From positions 32,223 to 96,222 of the forward strand of contig NZ_JBPOEA010000011.1 in NCBI RefSeq assembly GCF_052060035.1: DNA of 64,000 nucleotides, read 5' to 3'. How positions within the stretch are numbered: the stretch's first letter is position 1; each line of letters opens with the position of its first letter. Below are positions 9,302-18,645 of this stretch, piece after piece. Origin of the DNA: Fodinibius sp052060035. GTDB taxonomy: Bacteria > Bacteroidota > Rhodothermia > Balneolales > Balneolaceae. The notes under the pieces are model-generated. The model was not told the DNA's origin. It was given only the letters and a program-made list of their open reading frames with translations, and did not search any database. The translations under genes and the position numbers were made by a program.

Positions 9302-10303
9302 ATGAGTTACACCCTTTCCGACTTTGATTATGAGCTCCCTGATGAGTTTATCGCCCAAAAGCCGGCTGACCCCCGCGACCATTCGAGACTACTCGTATAT
9401 GATCGCGAAAACAAAACCATCAAGGATGAACGGTTTTACAATATCCATAAGTATTTGCCTAAAAACACTACGCTGGTCCTCAACAACAGCAAAGTTGAAA
9501 AATGTCGTCTTCTTTTTGACGAGGGGAAGAAAGAGATATTTATCCTTAATACTGCAAATAACACTACCGTTAAGGCGATGGTACGTCCGGGCAAAAAATT
9601 TAAAGAGGGCAAAACGGTGCAGCTGACCAAGAGCATTTCAGCTGAAGTCTTAGATATTGATGAGGAAGGACTGCGAACATTAAAATTAACCCCTTCGCTC
9701 AATGATCCCGTTTACAATAACCACAGGCACACCCCCTTTCCTCCATATATAGAACAAAACGAATCACTCTCAGAAAAATACCAGACCGTTTATGCCGATG
9801 ATTTAGGCAGCAAAGCCGCACCTACGGCGGGACTTCATTTTACGGATGAACTTCTTTCCAAGATAAAAAAGCAGGGGATCAGTCAGACAGAAGTAACCCT
9901 ACATGTGGGATTAGGCACCTTTGCTCCTGTCAAGGCTGATAGAATTGAGAATCACACCATGCATTCGGAATGGTTCAATATCTCCAAAAACACCGCAAAT
10001 CAATTGAATAAGGCTGATCATATTACGGCCGTAGGGACCACCAGCGTTCGGGTACTGGAATCAGCACTTAGAGAGCATGATGAGTTTACTTCAACGAGAA
10101 TGGATACCGATATCTTTATCCGCCCCGGTTTTACATTCAAGGCAACGGATGCTTTAATCACTAATTTTCACCTGCCGAAAAGTACCTTATTGATGTTGGT
10201 AGCAGCCTTTACCGGCTATGAAGAAATGAAAAAAATATATCAGCATGCCATCGATGAGGAGTATCGATTCTACTCCTTTGGCGACGCCATGCTGATATTA
10301 TAA
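9302..10303 (+). CDS. queA: S-adenosylmethionine:tRNA ribosyltransferase-isomerase
   Basis: 333 residues. QueA signatures are present: FDYELPDEFIAQKPADPRD at the start, GSKAAPTAGLHFTDELL near residue 167, VGLGTFAPV and, near the end, TNFHLPKSTLLMLVAAF. The enzyme transfers and isomerises the ribose of SAM onto 7-aminomethyl-7-deazaguanine in tRNA during queuosine synthesis. The gene lies 135 bases behind dinB on the same strand. The intergenic stretch shows no strong hairpin. Confidence 0.93.
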   Translation: MSYTLSDFDYELPDEFIAQKPADPRDHSRLLVYDRENKTIKDERFYNIHKYLPKNTTLVLNNSKVEKCRLLFDEGKKEIFILNTANNTTVKAMVRPGKKFKEGKTVQLTKSISAEVLDIDEEGLRTLKLTPSLNDPVYNNHRHTPFPPYIEQNESLSEKYQTVYADDLGSKAAPTAGLHFTDELLSKIKKQGISQTEVTLHVGLGTFAPVKADRIENHTMHSEWFNISKNTANQLNKADHITAVGTTSVRVLESALREHDEFTSTRMDTDIFIRPGFTFKATDALITNFHLPKSTLLMLVAAFTGYEEMKKIYQHAIDEEYRFYSFGDAMLIL

Positions 10304-10343
10304 TCAAAGAATTCAGATCCTGAAGCAAAAACAACTAACAAGC

Positions 10344-10745
10344 TTACGCTTCGGGATCATTTTGTTGCTGCTGTTGCATCTCTTGCATTTTCTGCTTCAT
10401 CTGCTGTTGAGCATTTTGCGCTTCATCACCGTCAACCATTTTAACTTGGTTTTTCAACGAGGTTGAAAGCTCCTCAACATCATCTTCGGAAAGCACTTCG
10501 TCGAGATCTTCAATGCCTACTTTTTGCAACAGGTTATAAATCATGCGATTGTGCAGCATCTGTTGAGCTGCAGAACTCAATTGCATAAGCTGTTGCTGGG
10601 GCACTTGCGCGCCGGAAAGCTTAATCTTATTCATGACCGGTTCAAGCAGGGCTTCAATCTTCTTAGACATCTGCTTTTCCAGCTCTTTGGCATCAGCATT
10701 CTCTTTACTTGTCACTTCATTTCCGTTAGGGTCGACTAACTTCAT
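10344..10745 (-). CDS. Small helical protein with Gln-rich tail, unknown
   Basis: 133 residues, no signal or span. The middle is predicted helical (KELEKQMSKKIEALLEPVMNKI) and the C-terminus is a Gln/Met-rich low-complexity tail. I do not recognise a family. It is convergent with queA and divergent from the large lipoprotein gene; the 200-odd bases upstream hold no feature I can name. A cytosolic structural or chaperone-like role would be a guess only. Confidence 0.6.
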   Translation of the reverse strand: MKLVDPNGNEVTSKENADAKELEKQMSKKIEALLEPVMNKIKLSGAQVPQQQLMQLSSAAQQMLHNRMIYNLLQKVGIEDLDEVLSEDDVEELSTSLKNQVKMVDGDEAQNAQQQMKQKMQEMQQQQQNDPEA

Positions 10746-10969
10746 AATTTACAAATACTTTGGTTTAGAATTACTTCATGTTTTTAACACAGTCTCACAG
10801 GATATCGTTTATTTTCGGCAACGGCAAATTATCAGACGGTGAAAAGAACAAGAAATTGTTGTTTTCCGAAATATTCGCTTATCAAGCAGTACAGCTATAT
10901 CTGTGCCTCCCCCTAAATTTTCTGAACGTATTTGTAAGGTTTGAAAAATAATTGAGCCTTCTCTCATTC

Positions 10970-13219
10970 ATGCAACGTATATCACTAATAGTACGAGACA
11001 AGTTTCACATTTACCCACAAATAGAAATTAAATCATCCATTTTGAACAAATCATTACTTATCGCCACACTCTTAGGCGGGTTACTGTTTTTTAGCTGTGA
11101 ATCCACTTCTACGGATACCAGTTCTACTACGCTATATCAAATAACGCTTAGCTCATCCCCGGCTGAAGGGGGTAGCGTAAGTCCCGCCGATGGAGAATAT
11201 GAAGAAGGCAGTACCCAAGAAATCTCTGCCACCCCTAATGAAGGCTGGCGTTTTGTAGCGTGGAGCGGAGACTTCACTGGCACAAATAGCACGGCTGCCA
11301 TTACCGTTGATTCAGATAAGGATATTGAGGCGATCTTTGAAAAGAAAGAATATGCCCTCACCATAACTACCGTGGGAGAAGGGACAGTGGATGAACAGGT
11401 AATAGAGAATAAGAGCAAAGACTATGAACATGGTACAGTAGTAGAACTTTCAGCTAATCCCGCAACAGGGTGGAAGTTTGTAGAATGGGAAGGCGCTGTG
11501 ACCGGTAGCCAAAATCCGCAACAGCTTACCGTGGACGATCCCAAGGACGTAACAGCGATCTTTGAAAAGAAATCCTACGAATTAACGATCAATACTCAGG
11601 GAGAAGGATCAGTAGCTGAGGAAGTTGTACAGGCTAAAAGCTATGATCATGGCACCCAAGTCCGGCTCACCGCCACCCCTGCCGAGGGATGGCAGTTTGT
11701 TAAGTGGACAGGAGATATCACGGGTTCGGAAAATCCTGCTCAAATTACTGTCGACAATCCAAAAGAAGTAACGGCCGTATTTGAGAAGAAGTCCTACGAC
11801 TTGACCATTAATACAACAGGTGAAGGCGCAGTATCCGAGGAAGTTATTCAAGCTAAGGCTACCAGTTACGAACATGGAACGACGGTGCAATTGACCGCCA
11901 ATCCAGCGGAAGGTTGGCAATTTGTAGAATGGCAAGGAGATGTGACGGCTATTGATAATCCCATTCAAATTACAGTGGATGACCCGAAATTGGTAACAGC
12001 AGTTTTTCAGAAAAAAACCTTCTCGCTCACCTTAAACACAATAGGGCAAGGAGTCATTCTAAAAAATCCTGACCGCCAGGAATACGAATATGGTACTACG
12101 GTCGGCCTCACTGCTTCTCCTTCTTCGGGATGGAGTTTTGAGAAGTGGCAGGGCGATATCACCGGAACTGATAATCCCGTTCAACTTACTATTGATAACC
12201 AAAAAGACGTAACAGTTGTCTTTATAGAGCAAAATCAACCGCTCTTTTATTTAGCTTCAAACGGAGTCACCATTAAATGTGAGAATGCCCAAACAGGGGA
12301 TAGTGGCACGGTAAATGACATTACTTATACCAAGCGAACTAAATCGCAGATTACCCCCTCCAATGCAGAAACAACCTGCACCAGTGGATTAACCAGTACC
12401 CGTTTCATGTTTAACGGAGCCTCTTCTTTTAATGGCGACATAAGCAGCTGGGATGTAAGTAGCGTAAAGGATATGAGGGGGACGTTTTTTGATGCCACCT
12501 CTTTTGCCGGCGAAATCGACTATTGGGATGTGAGCAACGTAACCGACATGAGTTTCATGTTCGCTAAAGCCAACTCCTTTAACGGAAACCTCAACAGTTG
12601 GAATGTAGGTAATGCAACAGTTATGGAAGGCATGTTCGATGCGGCCAATGCCTTCAACCAAGACTTAAATAACTGGAATGTGAGCAATGTCACCAACATG
12701 GTTCACATATTTCGTCAAGCGGCCTCCTTTAACGGGGATATCAGCAGTTGGGATGTAAGTAGTGTAACAAATATGCGCGGCATGTTTAGCCAAGCCATAT
12801 TATTTAACGGAGACATAAACAACTGGAATGTAGCCAACGTCATCTATATGGATTATATGTTTACCTCCGCAGAATCCTTTAACCAAAATCTCAACAGTTG
12901 GGATGTGAGCAGCGTGACAGCTATGGATGGAATGTTTAGCAGGGCCACTGCTTTTAATGGCGACCTCCGGGATTGGGACGTAGGTAACGTGGGTCCCATG
13001 GATTATATGTTTCAAGAAGCGGAATCGTTTAACAGGAACATCGGCAACTGGGATGTAAGCAGTGCAACCAGCATGCGCTATATGTTTTCCGGAGCGGCTT
13101 CTTTCGACCAAGACCTGAGCGGTTGGTGCGTTACCAATATTAGTTCTTATCCTGATGGATTTTCCTCAGGGAGCCCCTTAACCAGCAGTCACAGACCATT
13201 ATGGGGGACGTGCCCATAA
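10970..13219 (+). CDS. Repeat lipoprotein: InlB-B-like repeats plus ten BspA/DUF285 repeats
   Basis: About 749 residues. The lipobox FFSC sits near residue 43; a TTG at 11042 would give a textbook lipoprotein signal (NKSLLIATLLGGLLFFSC) and may be the true start, while the frame also opens at TTG 10952. Five copies of a 75-80-residue divergent InlB B-like repeat (EGWQFVKWTGDITGSENP type) fill roughly residues 60-400. Ten 25-residue BspA/DUF285 repeats (MFxxAxSFNxDIxxWDVSxVTxM) follow to near the C-terminus, encoded as 75-bp tandem units. It is a surface-exposed protein, perhaps adhesive. Its InlB-like repeats closely match those of the lipoprotein at 42,709. Confidence 0.85.
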   Translation: MQRISLIVRDKFHIYPQIEIKSSILNKSLLIATLLGGLLFFSCESTSTDTSSTTLYQITLSSSPAEGGSVSPADGEYEEGSTQEISATPNEGWRFVAWSGDFTGTNSTAAITVDSDKDIEAIFEKKEYALTITTVGEGTVDEQVIENKSKDYEHGTVVELSANPATGWKFVEWEGAVTGSQNPQQLTVDDPKDVTAIFEKKSYELTINTQGEGSVAEEVVQAKSYDHGTQVRLTATPAEGWQFVKWTGDITGSENPAQITVDNPKEVTAVFEKKSYDLTINTTGEGAVSEEVIQAKATSYEHGTTVQLTANPAEGWQFVEWQGDVTAIDNPIQITVDDPKLVTAVFQKKTFSLTLNTIGQGVILKNPDRQEYEYGTTVGLTASPSSGWSFEKWQGDITGTDNPVQLTIDNQKDVTVVFIEQNQPLFYLASNGVTIKCENAQTGDSGTVNDITYTKRTKSQITPSNAETTCTSGLTSTRFMFNGASSFNGDISSWDVSSVKDMRGTFFDATSFAGEIDYWDVSNVTDMSFMFAKANSFNGNLNSWNVGNATVMEGMFDAANAFNQDLNNWNVSNVTNMVHIFRQAASFNGDISSWDVSSVTNMRGMFSQAILFNGDINNWNVANVIYMDYMFTSAESFNQNLNSWDVSSVTAMDGMFSRATAFNGDLRDWDVGNVGPMDYMFQEAESFNRNIGNWDVSSATSMRYMFSGAASFDQDLSGWCVTNISSYPDGFSSGSPLTSSHRPLWGTCP

Positions 13220-13335
13220 TAAATTAGCCTGAAATTAAATTGCCGACTATTCTACCGAAACAATTATCTTTACTAAAGAGCTAATCGCTCCCGGCCTCAG
13301 TAAATGGCATCACTAAAAATCTGGGACTGGAGTGG

Positions 13336-14004
13336 CTATTCCTCAAAGACCAATGCATCGGGATTAGCGCCCAACTCTTTAAGATATTTGATCATTACAT
13401 CATTAAAAGCCGGAGGGCCACATACGTAAAAAGGCTGATCAAAATCATCAATCTGATCGGCCAAAAATTCCTTATCAATAAAGCCATCCAGGTTGATATA
13501 CTCATCAGTGGACTCATCCGTAATAATATTCATGAACCGGTCGCCCAGCATCTCTTCAAACTCATCCCTCAGGATGATATCATTCTCTGTCTTATTCGAA
13601 AAGATGAGCGTATTTGAACCAATCTCATTGTTATCGTATAGGTCACGCAAAATAGCAATAAAAGGCGTAACCCCGGCACCACCTGCCAGAAAAACACCTT
13701 CTCCTTTATACTCAATGGTACCCCAGGCATCATCAATAATAAATTGATCGCCCTCTTCAAGCCGAGCAATTTGTTCGGTTACCCCCTTATGATCCGGATA
13801 ACTCTTGATCACAAACTCCAGATGATCATCCTGCAGATTTGTAAACGTAAATGGGCGTTTTTCTTCGCGCCAGCCCTCTTTGTCGATAGCCACTTCTGTA
13901 GCCTGCCCGGGAGTAAAGGAATAGCCATCGGGACGTTCAAAAGTATACGCTCTTACATCGTGGGTAATATCGTCGATATTTAAAATCTCAACTTTCTCAG
14001 CCAT
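13336..14004 (-). CDS. FAD/NAD(P)-binding oxidoreductase (ferredoxin reductase-like)
   Basis: 222 residues. An N-terminal flavin-binding barrel (YTFERPDGYSFTPGQA; KRPFTFTN) is followed by an NAD(P)-binding domain with FLAGGAGVTPFIAILRD near residue 107 and FYVCGPPAFNDVM near residue 192. This is the flavodoxin/ferredoxin-NADP reductase architecture without an extra iron-sulphur domain. It should pass electrons between NAD(P)H and a small carrier or enzyme. It is divergent from the nitroreductase gene (133 bases between starts), which suggests possible shared control. Confidence 0.85.
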   Translation of the reverse strand: MAEKVEILNIDDITHDVRAYTFERPDGYSFTPGQATEVAIDKEGWREEKRPFTFTNLQDDHLEFVIKSYPDHKGVTEQIARLEEGDQFIIDDAWGTIEYKGEGVFLAGGAGVTPFIAILRDLYDNNEIGSNTLIFSNKTENDIILRDEFEEMLGDRFMNIITDESTDEYINLDGFIDKEFLADQIDDFDQPFYVCGPPAFNDVMIKYLKELGANPDALVFEE

Positions 14005-14137
14005 AGTTCTGATTCTCTTTAGATTAACATTCCCTAAAAAAATGATTTTCCAGCTTTAACCATTCAAAATATCCGGAATTAGAAAAGGCTGAGAACTGTT
14101 TAAATCATTCACGAAAAACAATCAATCATCCAAACCA

Positions 14138-14743
14138 ATGTATAGTACCGAAGAACAACCGATAAAATTAGCCGATACCGATTATCCCATTCATAAACTC
14201 TTACAAAAGAGATGGAGTCCCAGAGCCTTTTCAGAAAAAGCGATTGATAGCAAACTGTTAAACCAACTTTTTGAAGCCGCACGCTGGGCTCCTTCATCAT
14301 ACAACGAACAGCCATGGCGTTTTATCATTGCCCGTAAAGAAGATCAGGAGGCCTATGAAAAATTAGCTTCCGTGATGAATGAGTTTAACCAAAGCTGGGC
14401 CATGGATGCCCCCGTACTGGTACTGGCACTTACCAAAACAACTTTTGATTTGGATGGCCGAGACAATCCCCATGCCGAACACGATTTGGGACAGGCCATT
14501 GCTCATTTAACTTTTGAAGCCACCCGGCATAATTTATATGTGCATCAAATGGCCGGCATATTACCCCAAAGAGCCCGTGAGCTATACGAAATATCCGAGG
14601 ACTATAAGCCCATGACGATGTTTGCCATCGGTTATAAGGACGATCCCGAATCACTAAATGATAAATTAAAGAAACAGGAAACCTCGCCACGCATCCGCAA
14701 AGATCTGGACGAAATTATCTACGACGGCAAATGGGATCAATAA
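14138..14743 (+). CDS. Nitroreductase family FMN protein
   Basis: 201 residues. The nitroreductase pattern is visible: LLQKRWSPRAFSEKAID near residue 20 (FMN phosphate-binding Arg/Ser), ARWAPSSYNEQPWRFI near residue 48, and a late GYKDDPESLNDKLKKQE. Such enzymes reduce nitro compounds or quinones using NAD(P)H and FMN. It runs into a bidirectional terminator shared with the convergent dienelactone-hydrolase-like gene. Confidence 0.85.
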   Translation: MYSTEEQPIKLADTDYPIHKLLQKRWSPRAFSEKAIDSKLLNQLFEAARWAPSSYNEQPWRFIIARKEDQEAYEKLASVMNEFNQSWAMDAPVLVLALTKTTFDLDGRDNPHAEHDLGQAIAHLTFEATRHNLYVHQMAGILPQRARELYEISEDYKPMTMFAIGYKDDPESLNDKLKKQETSPRIRKDLDEIIYDGKWDQ

Positions 14744-14753
14744 AAAACTACTT

Positions 14754-14794
14754 AAAAAAGCTGCTGACCGAAATTTGGTCAGCAGCTTTTTCTT
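14754..14794. terminator. Bidirectional intrinsic terminator
   Basis: A perfect 12-bp stem (14,758-14,769 with 14,777-14,788; AAGCTGCTGACC and its complement), 7-base loop, flanked by A-run on the left and T-run on the right. It sits between two convergent genes and can stop both. Confidence 0.9.
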
Positions 14795-14795
14795 T

Positions 14796-15644
14796 TTACT
14801 CTCTTTGTAAGTTCTGCTTTAAAAAATTGACGGTTTTTTGCCAGGCGTCTTCAGCAGCTTTTTCAACATATCGCGTGCCGGATGGATTGGCAAAAGCATG
14901 TCCTGCTCCCTCATAAATATGAATGGAATTCTCGACTCCCGCATTGTTGAGGGCTGTCTCAAACTCCTTAGCTTGCTCTGCCGGGATACCTTCATCTTCT
15001 TCGCCAAAAATGCCCAACACCGGCATCTGTAACGACTTTAACTGCTCGGTATCCGTAACCAATCGACCATAATAAATGACTGTTGCATCTATTTTATCGG
15101 GATGAGCCAGTGCCGTTTGCAACGACCATGCCCCTCCAAAGCACCAGCCAATTACCCCAATATTGTCAGCCCCTTCTTTATCTGCCAGGAATCCATAAGC
15201 CTGCGTCAAATTATCAACAGCCTCTTCATTATTAACAGAGCGGGCATAGGTACCCGCGCTATCGGATGATTCGGCCACTTTTCCATTATATAGATCCACA
15301 GCCAGTGCCGAATATCCTTCCCCAGCTAACTTATCGGTCATCATACGGATATTGTCATTTAGCCCCCACCATTCGTGGATCACGATGATGCCCGGAGCAT
15401 TAGTTGCACCCTCAGGCTTGGCTAAATAGCCGGTAATCTCTTCGCCATTTACCGTAGCATAGGTTACTTCTTGTCCCGATACTTCGGCGGATTGGGTTAG
15501 ATCCTTGGCTGCATTTTCTACGGGCGTATCCCCTTTATGCTCCTGGTCCATCCGGTCAATAAATTCTTCTTCGGGACTGTCACTACATGCTGTTAATAGC
15601 AGCATTAATCCCAAAACTATAAATCCACGTCCAAATTGATGCAT
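14796..15644 (-). CDS. Dienelactone hydrolase-like lipoprotein
   Basis: 282 residues. The signal ends in LLLTAC, predicting a lipoprotein. The alpha/beta-hydrolase core has IVIHEWWGLNDNIR near residue 108, the nucleophile elbow GWCFGGAW (Cys nucleophile, typical of dienelactone hydrolases) near residue 167, FGEEDEGIP carrying the acid, and GAGHAF carrying the His. It likely hydrolyses an ester or lactone in the periplasm; the substrate is unknown. Confidence 0.85.
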   Translation of the reverse strand: MHQFGRGFIVLGLMLLLTACSDSPEEEFIDRMDQEHKGDTPVENAAKDLTQSAEVSGQEVTYATVNGEEITGYLAKPEGATNAPGIIVIHEWWGLNDNIRMMTDKLAGEGYSALAVDLYNGKVAESSDSAGTYARSVNNEEAVDNLTQAYGFLADKEGADNIGVIGWCFGGAWSLQTALAHPDKIDATVIYYGRLVTDTEQLKSLQMPVLGIFGEEDEGIPAEQAKEFETALNNAGVENSIHIYEGAGHAFANPSGTRYVEKAAEDAWQKTVNFLKQNLQRE

Positions 15645-15876
15645 AATCTCCTCTTTTTTTATTGCGGTTATACTCTTTTAATAAAAATTTGAACCAAAAA
15701 GTTGCATGCTTTCGTATTTACTGCCTAAATATAAAAGCAAGAAGCAGGATGACAGCCGTAAGATCTGAATTTTGGGATTTGTCTTATGATCTGTAACATA
15801 TTCAAAATTTTATGGAAGAAAATCTTCCGTCGGTATATCAAGAGATTTTAACAATTAATAAAATATCGGGGTACGT

Positions 15877-16872
15877 ATGAGTTTTGACTTTGACAAAGCA
15901 AACCAATCATTTGATTCTTTACCATATAAAGATCGTCTTAAATCGATAGCTGACCTGGCCAAAAACACCCTCAGCATTGTTGGCAAAGACAAAGATATTA
16001 TAAAGCCGTGGATTCGCATGACCATATATCACTCAATTATGGTCACCTTCTTTTTTGGCGGATTCTTTTTATGGCAATACAATCATCCGGGATATGGATT
16101 TCTATGCTTCGTTTTGGCCTTCTTTCTTTTTTTATACAAGCACTTTTATGACAATAAGCAAGAAATGCGCATGAGCTGGATTGTCTATGAGACGGTCATC
16201 GGCAACGATCCATCCTATAAAGGAGCTACCACGGCCAGCAAAGAAATAAAATGGTATATCAGAAAGATTGCCGGAATTGACATCCTTATGAGTTTCGTCA
16301 ATAAAAGTAAATATACCGGTGGCGGGATCGTGAAAATGCTAATCCGCCTTTTTATTTCCGGACTTGAAGAAGTCTGGGATCTGGCAAACCATTACCTGCT
16401 GCCTTCGGTGGCGGTCGATAGGTTGGATATTACTACCGCCATTAAGGAAATGAAAAAGCTAAAGGATCGAGTACCGGAATCGTTGGTCGGTATTTTTGGA
16501 ATTGACTTCTTGGGAAAGGTTGTCCGCCAGGTAACCGTTCCTGCCTATATCATCCTGTTTATTATCTCCGCTGCACTCGGGTATTTTGGAAGTGAAATAC
16601 TCCCCGCTACTACTATTGATTTTAACGGCGATGATGTAGCCTTTACCTTTGTCCCCATTATTTTTGCGTTCTGGATTGGCAAGCTTTTCAGTAACATTTT
16701 TGAACGTACCGTTACCGCAATCAAGGTTATATACTTTACAGTGTTTTATACTAAAATCACCCATCCCGATCGCATTCGCGAAGATATGCAAGATGAGCTT
16801 GTTGACTATCTGAATCTAAAGCAAGTTGACGAGGTTGATAATTTGGAAGAGCAAGACGTAGAACAAGAATAA
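15877..16872 (+). CDS. Multi-span membrane protein, unknown
   Basis: 331 residues. Hydrophobic spans at about 50-90 (two, FFFGGFFLWQ and FLCFVLAFFLFLY), and at about 220-265 (two), with an amphipathic middle containing GLEEVWDLANHYLLPSVAVD. The C-terminus is acidic. The middle loosely recalls choline-transporter-like or SLC44-like proteins, but this is weak. I do not assign a function. Confidence 0.6.
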   Translation: MSFDFDKANQSFDSLPYKDRLKSIADLAKNTLSIVGKDKDIIKPWIRMTIYHSIMVTFFFGGFFLWQYNHPGYGFLCFVLAFFLFLYKHFYDNKQEMRMSWIVYETVIGNDPSYKGATTASKEIKWYIRKIAGIDILMSFVNKSKYTGGGIVKMLIRLFISGLEEVWDLANHYLLPSVAVDRLDITTAIKEMKKLKDRVPESLVGIFGIDFLGKVVRQVTVPAYIILFIISAALGYFGSEILPATTIDFNGDDVAFTFVPIIFAFWIGKLFSNIFERTVTAIKVIYFTVFYTKITHPDRIREDMQDELVDYLNLKQVDEVDNLEEQDVEQE

Positions 16873-16897
16873 AAAATATTCTTCCCTTAAATAAAGA

Positions 16898-16924
16898 CTG
16901 GCGCAAGCTTATCACTTGCGCCAG
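16898..16924. terminator. Bidirectional hairpin between convergent genes
   Basis: Perfect 10-bp stem CTGGCGCAAG / CTTGCGCCAG with a 7-base loop (cttatca). There is no strong T-run on either side, so it may act as a transcript end by RNA structure more than by a classic U-tract. Confidence 0.7.
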
Positions 16925-16968
16925 CATTCGTAGGCAAATCGCTTCAAATATTAAATTAACGCTGATAC

Positions 16969-18126
16969 TTATTCATTCGCAGGAGATATCCGGACAATAC
17001 CATTATCCGTTTCCGTTGCTACATAAATATTGCCATCAGGGCCTTGCTTAACATTACGCACTCGTCCTATATCTTCAAACAGGATTTCATCCCCCACGAC
17101 CTTATTATCTTCTACATCAACCCGGACGATATATCCAAACTTCAGGGATCCCACTAAGATATCCCCCTTCCATTTCGGGAATTTATCACTGGTTACAAAA
17201 GTCATCCCTGAAGGGGCGTTTGAGGGGTCCCAATACCACTCTGGCTGCTCCATACCGGCCTTGGCCGTATCATCTGTAAATTTAGTACCGCTATAATTTA
17301 TACCAAAGCTAATTTCCGGCCATCCATAATTATTACCGGCTTCAATAATATTAACCTCATCACCACCGCGGGGACCATGTTCATGCTCCCAAAGTTGTCC
17401 GGTTTCGGGATGCAAGTCCATCCCCTGTGGATTGCGAATGCCATAGGCAAATATTGCATCCATTCCCTCTTGACCCACAAAAGGATTATCTTCGGGGATA
17501 CTTCCATCTTCGTTCAGGCGATATATTTTCCCCATATCACGTGTAATATTCTGTGGATTCACATCGCGATTGCCACGATCTCCGATACCGAAATACACGT
17601 GACCTTCGTTATCAAACACAATACGACTCCCAAAATGTTGGCCACGCTCAGAGTTCGGCTCAGCCTTATACAACACTTCTTGGTTCACCAGCCCAGTTTG
17701 AGCCTCATTGAGTTTGGCACGCATTAACGCGGTATTAGCCCCGGCCCCACTTCCTTCCGGACTTGAGTAGGTCAGATAAATCCACCCATTCTCTTCATAA
17801 TCGGGGTGCACATTAATATCCAACAGGCCGCCCTGTCCACGTGCCCATACCTCCGGCACTCCATTAAGAGGCTCTTCGATGAGGGTACCATCGCTATAAC
17901 GATACAACTCTCCACCGCGATTAGTAATCAACATATCTCCATTGGGCAGCCAATCCATACCCCACGGTATATCGATCTCATTGGTAATAGTTTCCAGAGT
18001 ATATTCTGAGTTCCCAATTTCTTGGTTAATATTGCCCTTCTGCTCATTTTCGGAGGTTGCATTACAGGCAGTCAGAAAAATGACAGCTAAAAATATTGAT
18101 AGGTATCTACTCGTTTTGATCCGCAT
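16969..18126 (-). CDS. PQQ-dependent sugar dehydrogenase-like lipoprotein
   Basis: 385 residues with lipobox FLTAC near residue 20. The beta-propeller of the soluble aldose dehydrogenase (YliI/GDH-B) family is evident: IPWGMDWLPNGDMLITNRGG near residue 53, RGQHFGSRIVFD, YGIRNPQGMDLHP and HEHGPRGGDEVNIIEAGNNY. These proteins oxidise aldose sugars with pyrroloquinoline quinone in the periplasm. Upstream, 18,127-18,389 is an AT-rich 263-base gap shared with the tRNA gene; I see no further gene there. Confidence 0.88.
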   Translation of the reverse strand: MRIKTSRYLSIFLAVIFLTACNATSENEQKGNINQEIGNSEYTLETITNEIDIPWGMDWLPNGDMLITNRGGELYRYSDGTLIEEPLNGVPEVWARGQGGLLDINVHPDYEENGWIYLTYSSPEGSGAGANTALMRAKLNEAQTGLVNQEVLYKAEPNSERGQHFGSRIVFDNEGHVYFGIGDRGNRDVNPQNITRDMGKIYRLNEDGSIPEDNPFVGQEGMDAIFAYGIRNPQGMDLHPETGQLWEHEHGPRGGDEVNIIEAGNNYGWPEISFGINYSGTKFTDDTAKAGMEQPEWYWDPSNAPSGMTFVTSDKFPKWKGDILVGSLKFGYIVRVDVEDNKVVGDEILFEDIGRVRNVKQGPDGNIYVATETDNGIVRISPANE

Positions 18127-18389
18127 AATATTAACTATTATTCCCTTTGTGGTGATATAATTACCAATAATTAATTAACATCAATCGTTCGATAATTACT
18201 AATTCTGCACGTAAAAAGTTATGAATACTATACTTAGTAATATGCAATAAATACTTCTTTTGGGGAATAGGCCTATTTCGTTCCGGCATAGCGCTCAATA
18301 ATTGCTCTACAAATTTTATCTAAAAGGACCAGATTTTTGGTTGTAATTTGTCCAACGAAGCAAGATATTTAGGGTCATTTCAACGCAAT

Positions 18390-18463
18390 GCGCCCGTAGC
18401 TCAACTGGATAGAGCGTCTGACTTCGGATCAGAAGGCTGAGGGTTCGAATCCTTCCGGGCGTA
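18390..18463 (+). tRNA. tRNA-Arg (anticodon UCG)
   Basis: A full cloverleaf: acceptor stem GCGCCCG with CGGGCGT (last pair G-U), D arm, anticodon stem TCTGA/TCAGA enclosing the loop CTTCGGA with anticodon TCG, and the T arm GGGTTCGAATCC. CCA is not encoded. A tyrosine integrase gene begins 183 bases downstream, so the 3' half of this tRNA is the likely attachment site, left intact by integration. Confidence 0.95.
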
Positions 18464-18484
18464 CACCTCTAAAACAGTACATAA

Positions 18485-18517
18485 ACCCCGCTTATTTAAT
18501 TATAGGCGGGGTTTTTT
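18485..18517 (+). terminator. Terminator behind tRNA-Arg
   Basis: Stem CCCCGC / GCGGGG closed over an AT-rich loop, followed by six T. It ends the tRNA transcript and separates it from the integrase. Confidence 0.85.
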
Positions 18518-18588
18518 GTTTGTATTTGGCCTATCTTTCTATCCTTCTGCATGAAATATTTTCATAATTCATACATATTTTACTGGAC

Positions 18589-18611
18589 TGATGTTACATA
18601 TGATGTTACAT
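18589..18611. repeat. Direct repeat upstream of integrase
   Basis: Two copies of TGATGTTACAT at 18,589-18,599 and 18,601-18,611, one base apart, so one 12-base step. Position between the probable att site and the integrase suggests an arm-type integrase or excisionase binding site, or an integrase operator. This is inference from position. Confidence 0.45.
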
Positions 18612-18645
18612 TACTCTCCAACCTAAACTACTCATATGAAAAAAT

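Noticed and set aside
12410..13150. Regular 75-bp repeats, possible CRISPR
   Set aside because: They code in frame for 25-residue BspA-type repeats without unique spacers of CRISPR type.
1..18389. Signs of mobile DNA in the left region
   Set aside because: Genes are ordinary chromosomal functions; no transposase, inverted terminal repeats or att sites were seen.
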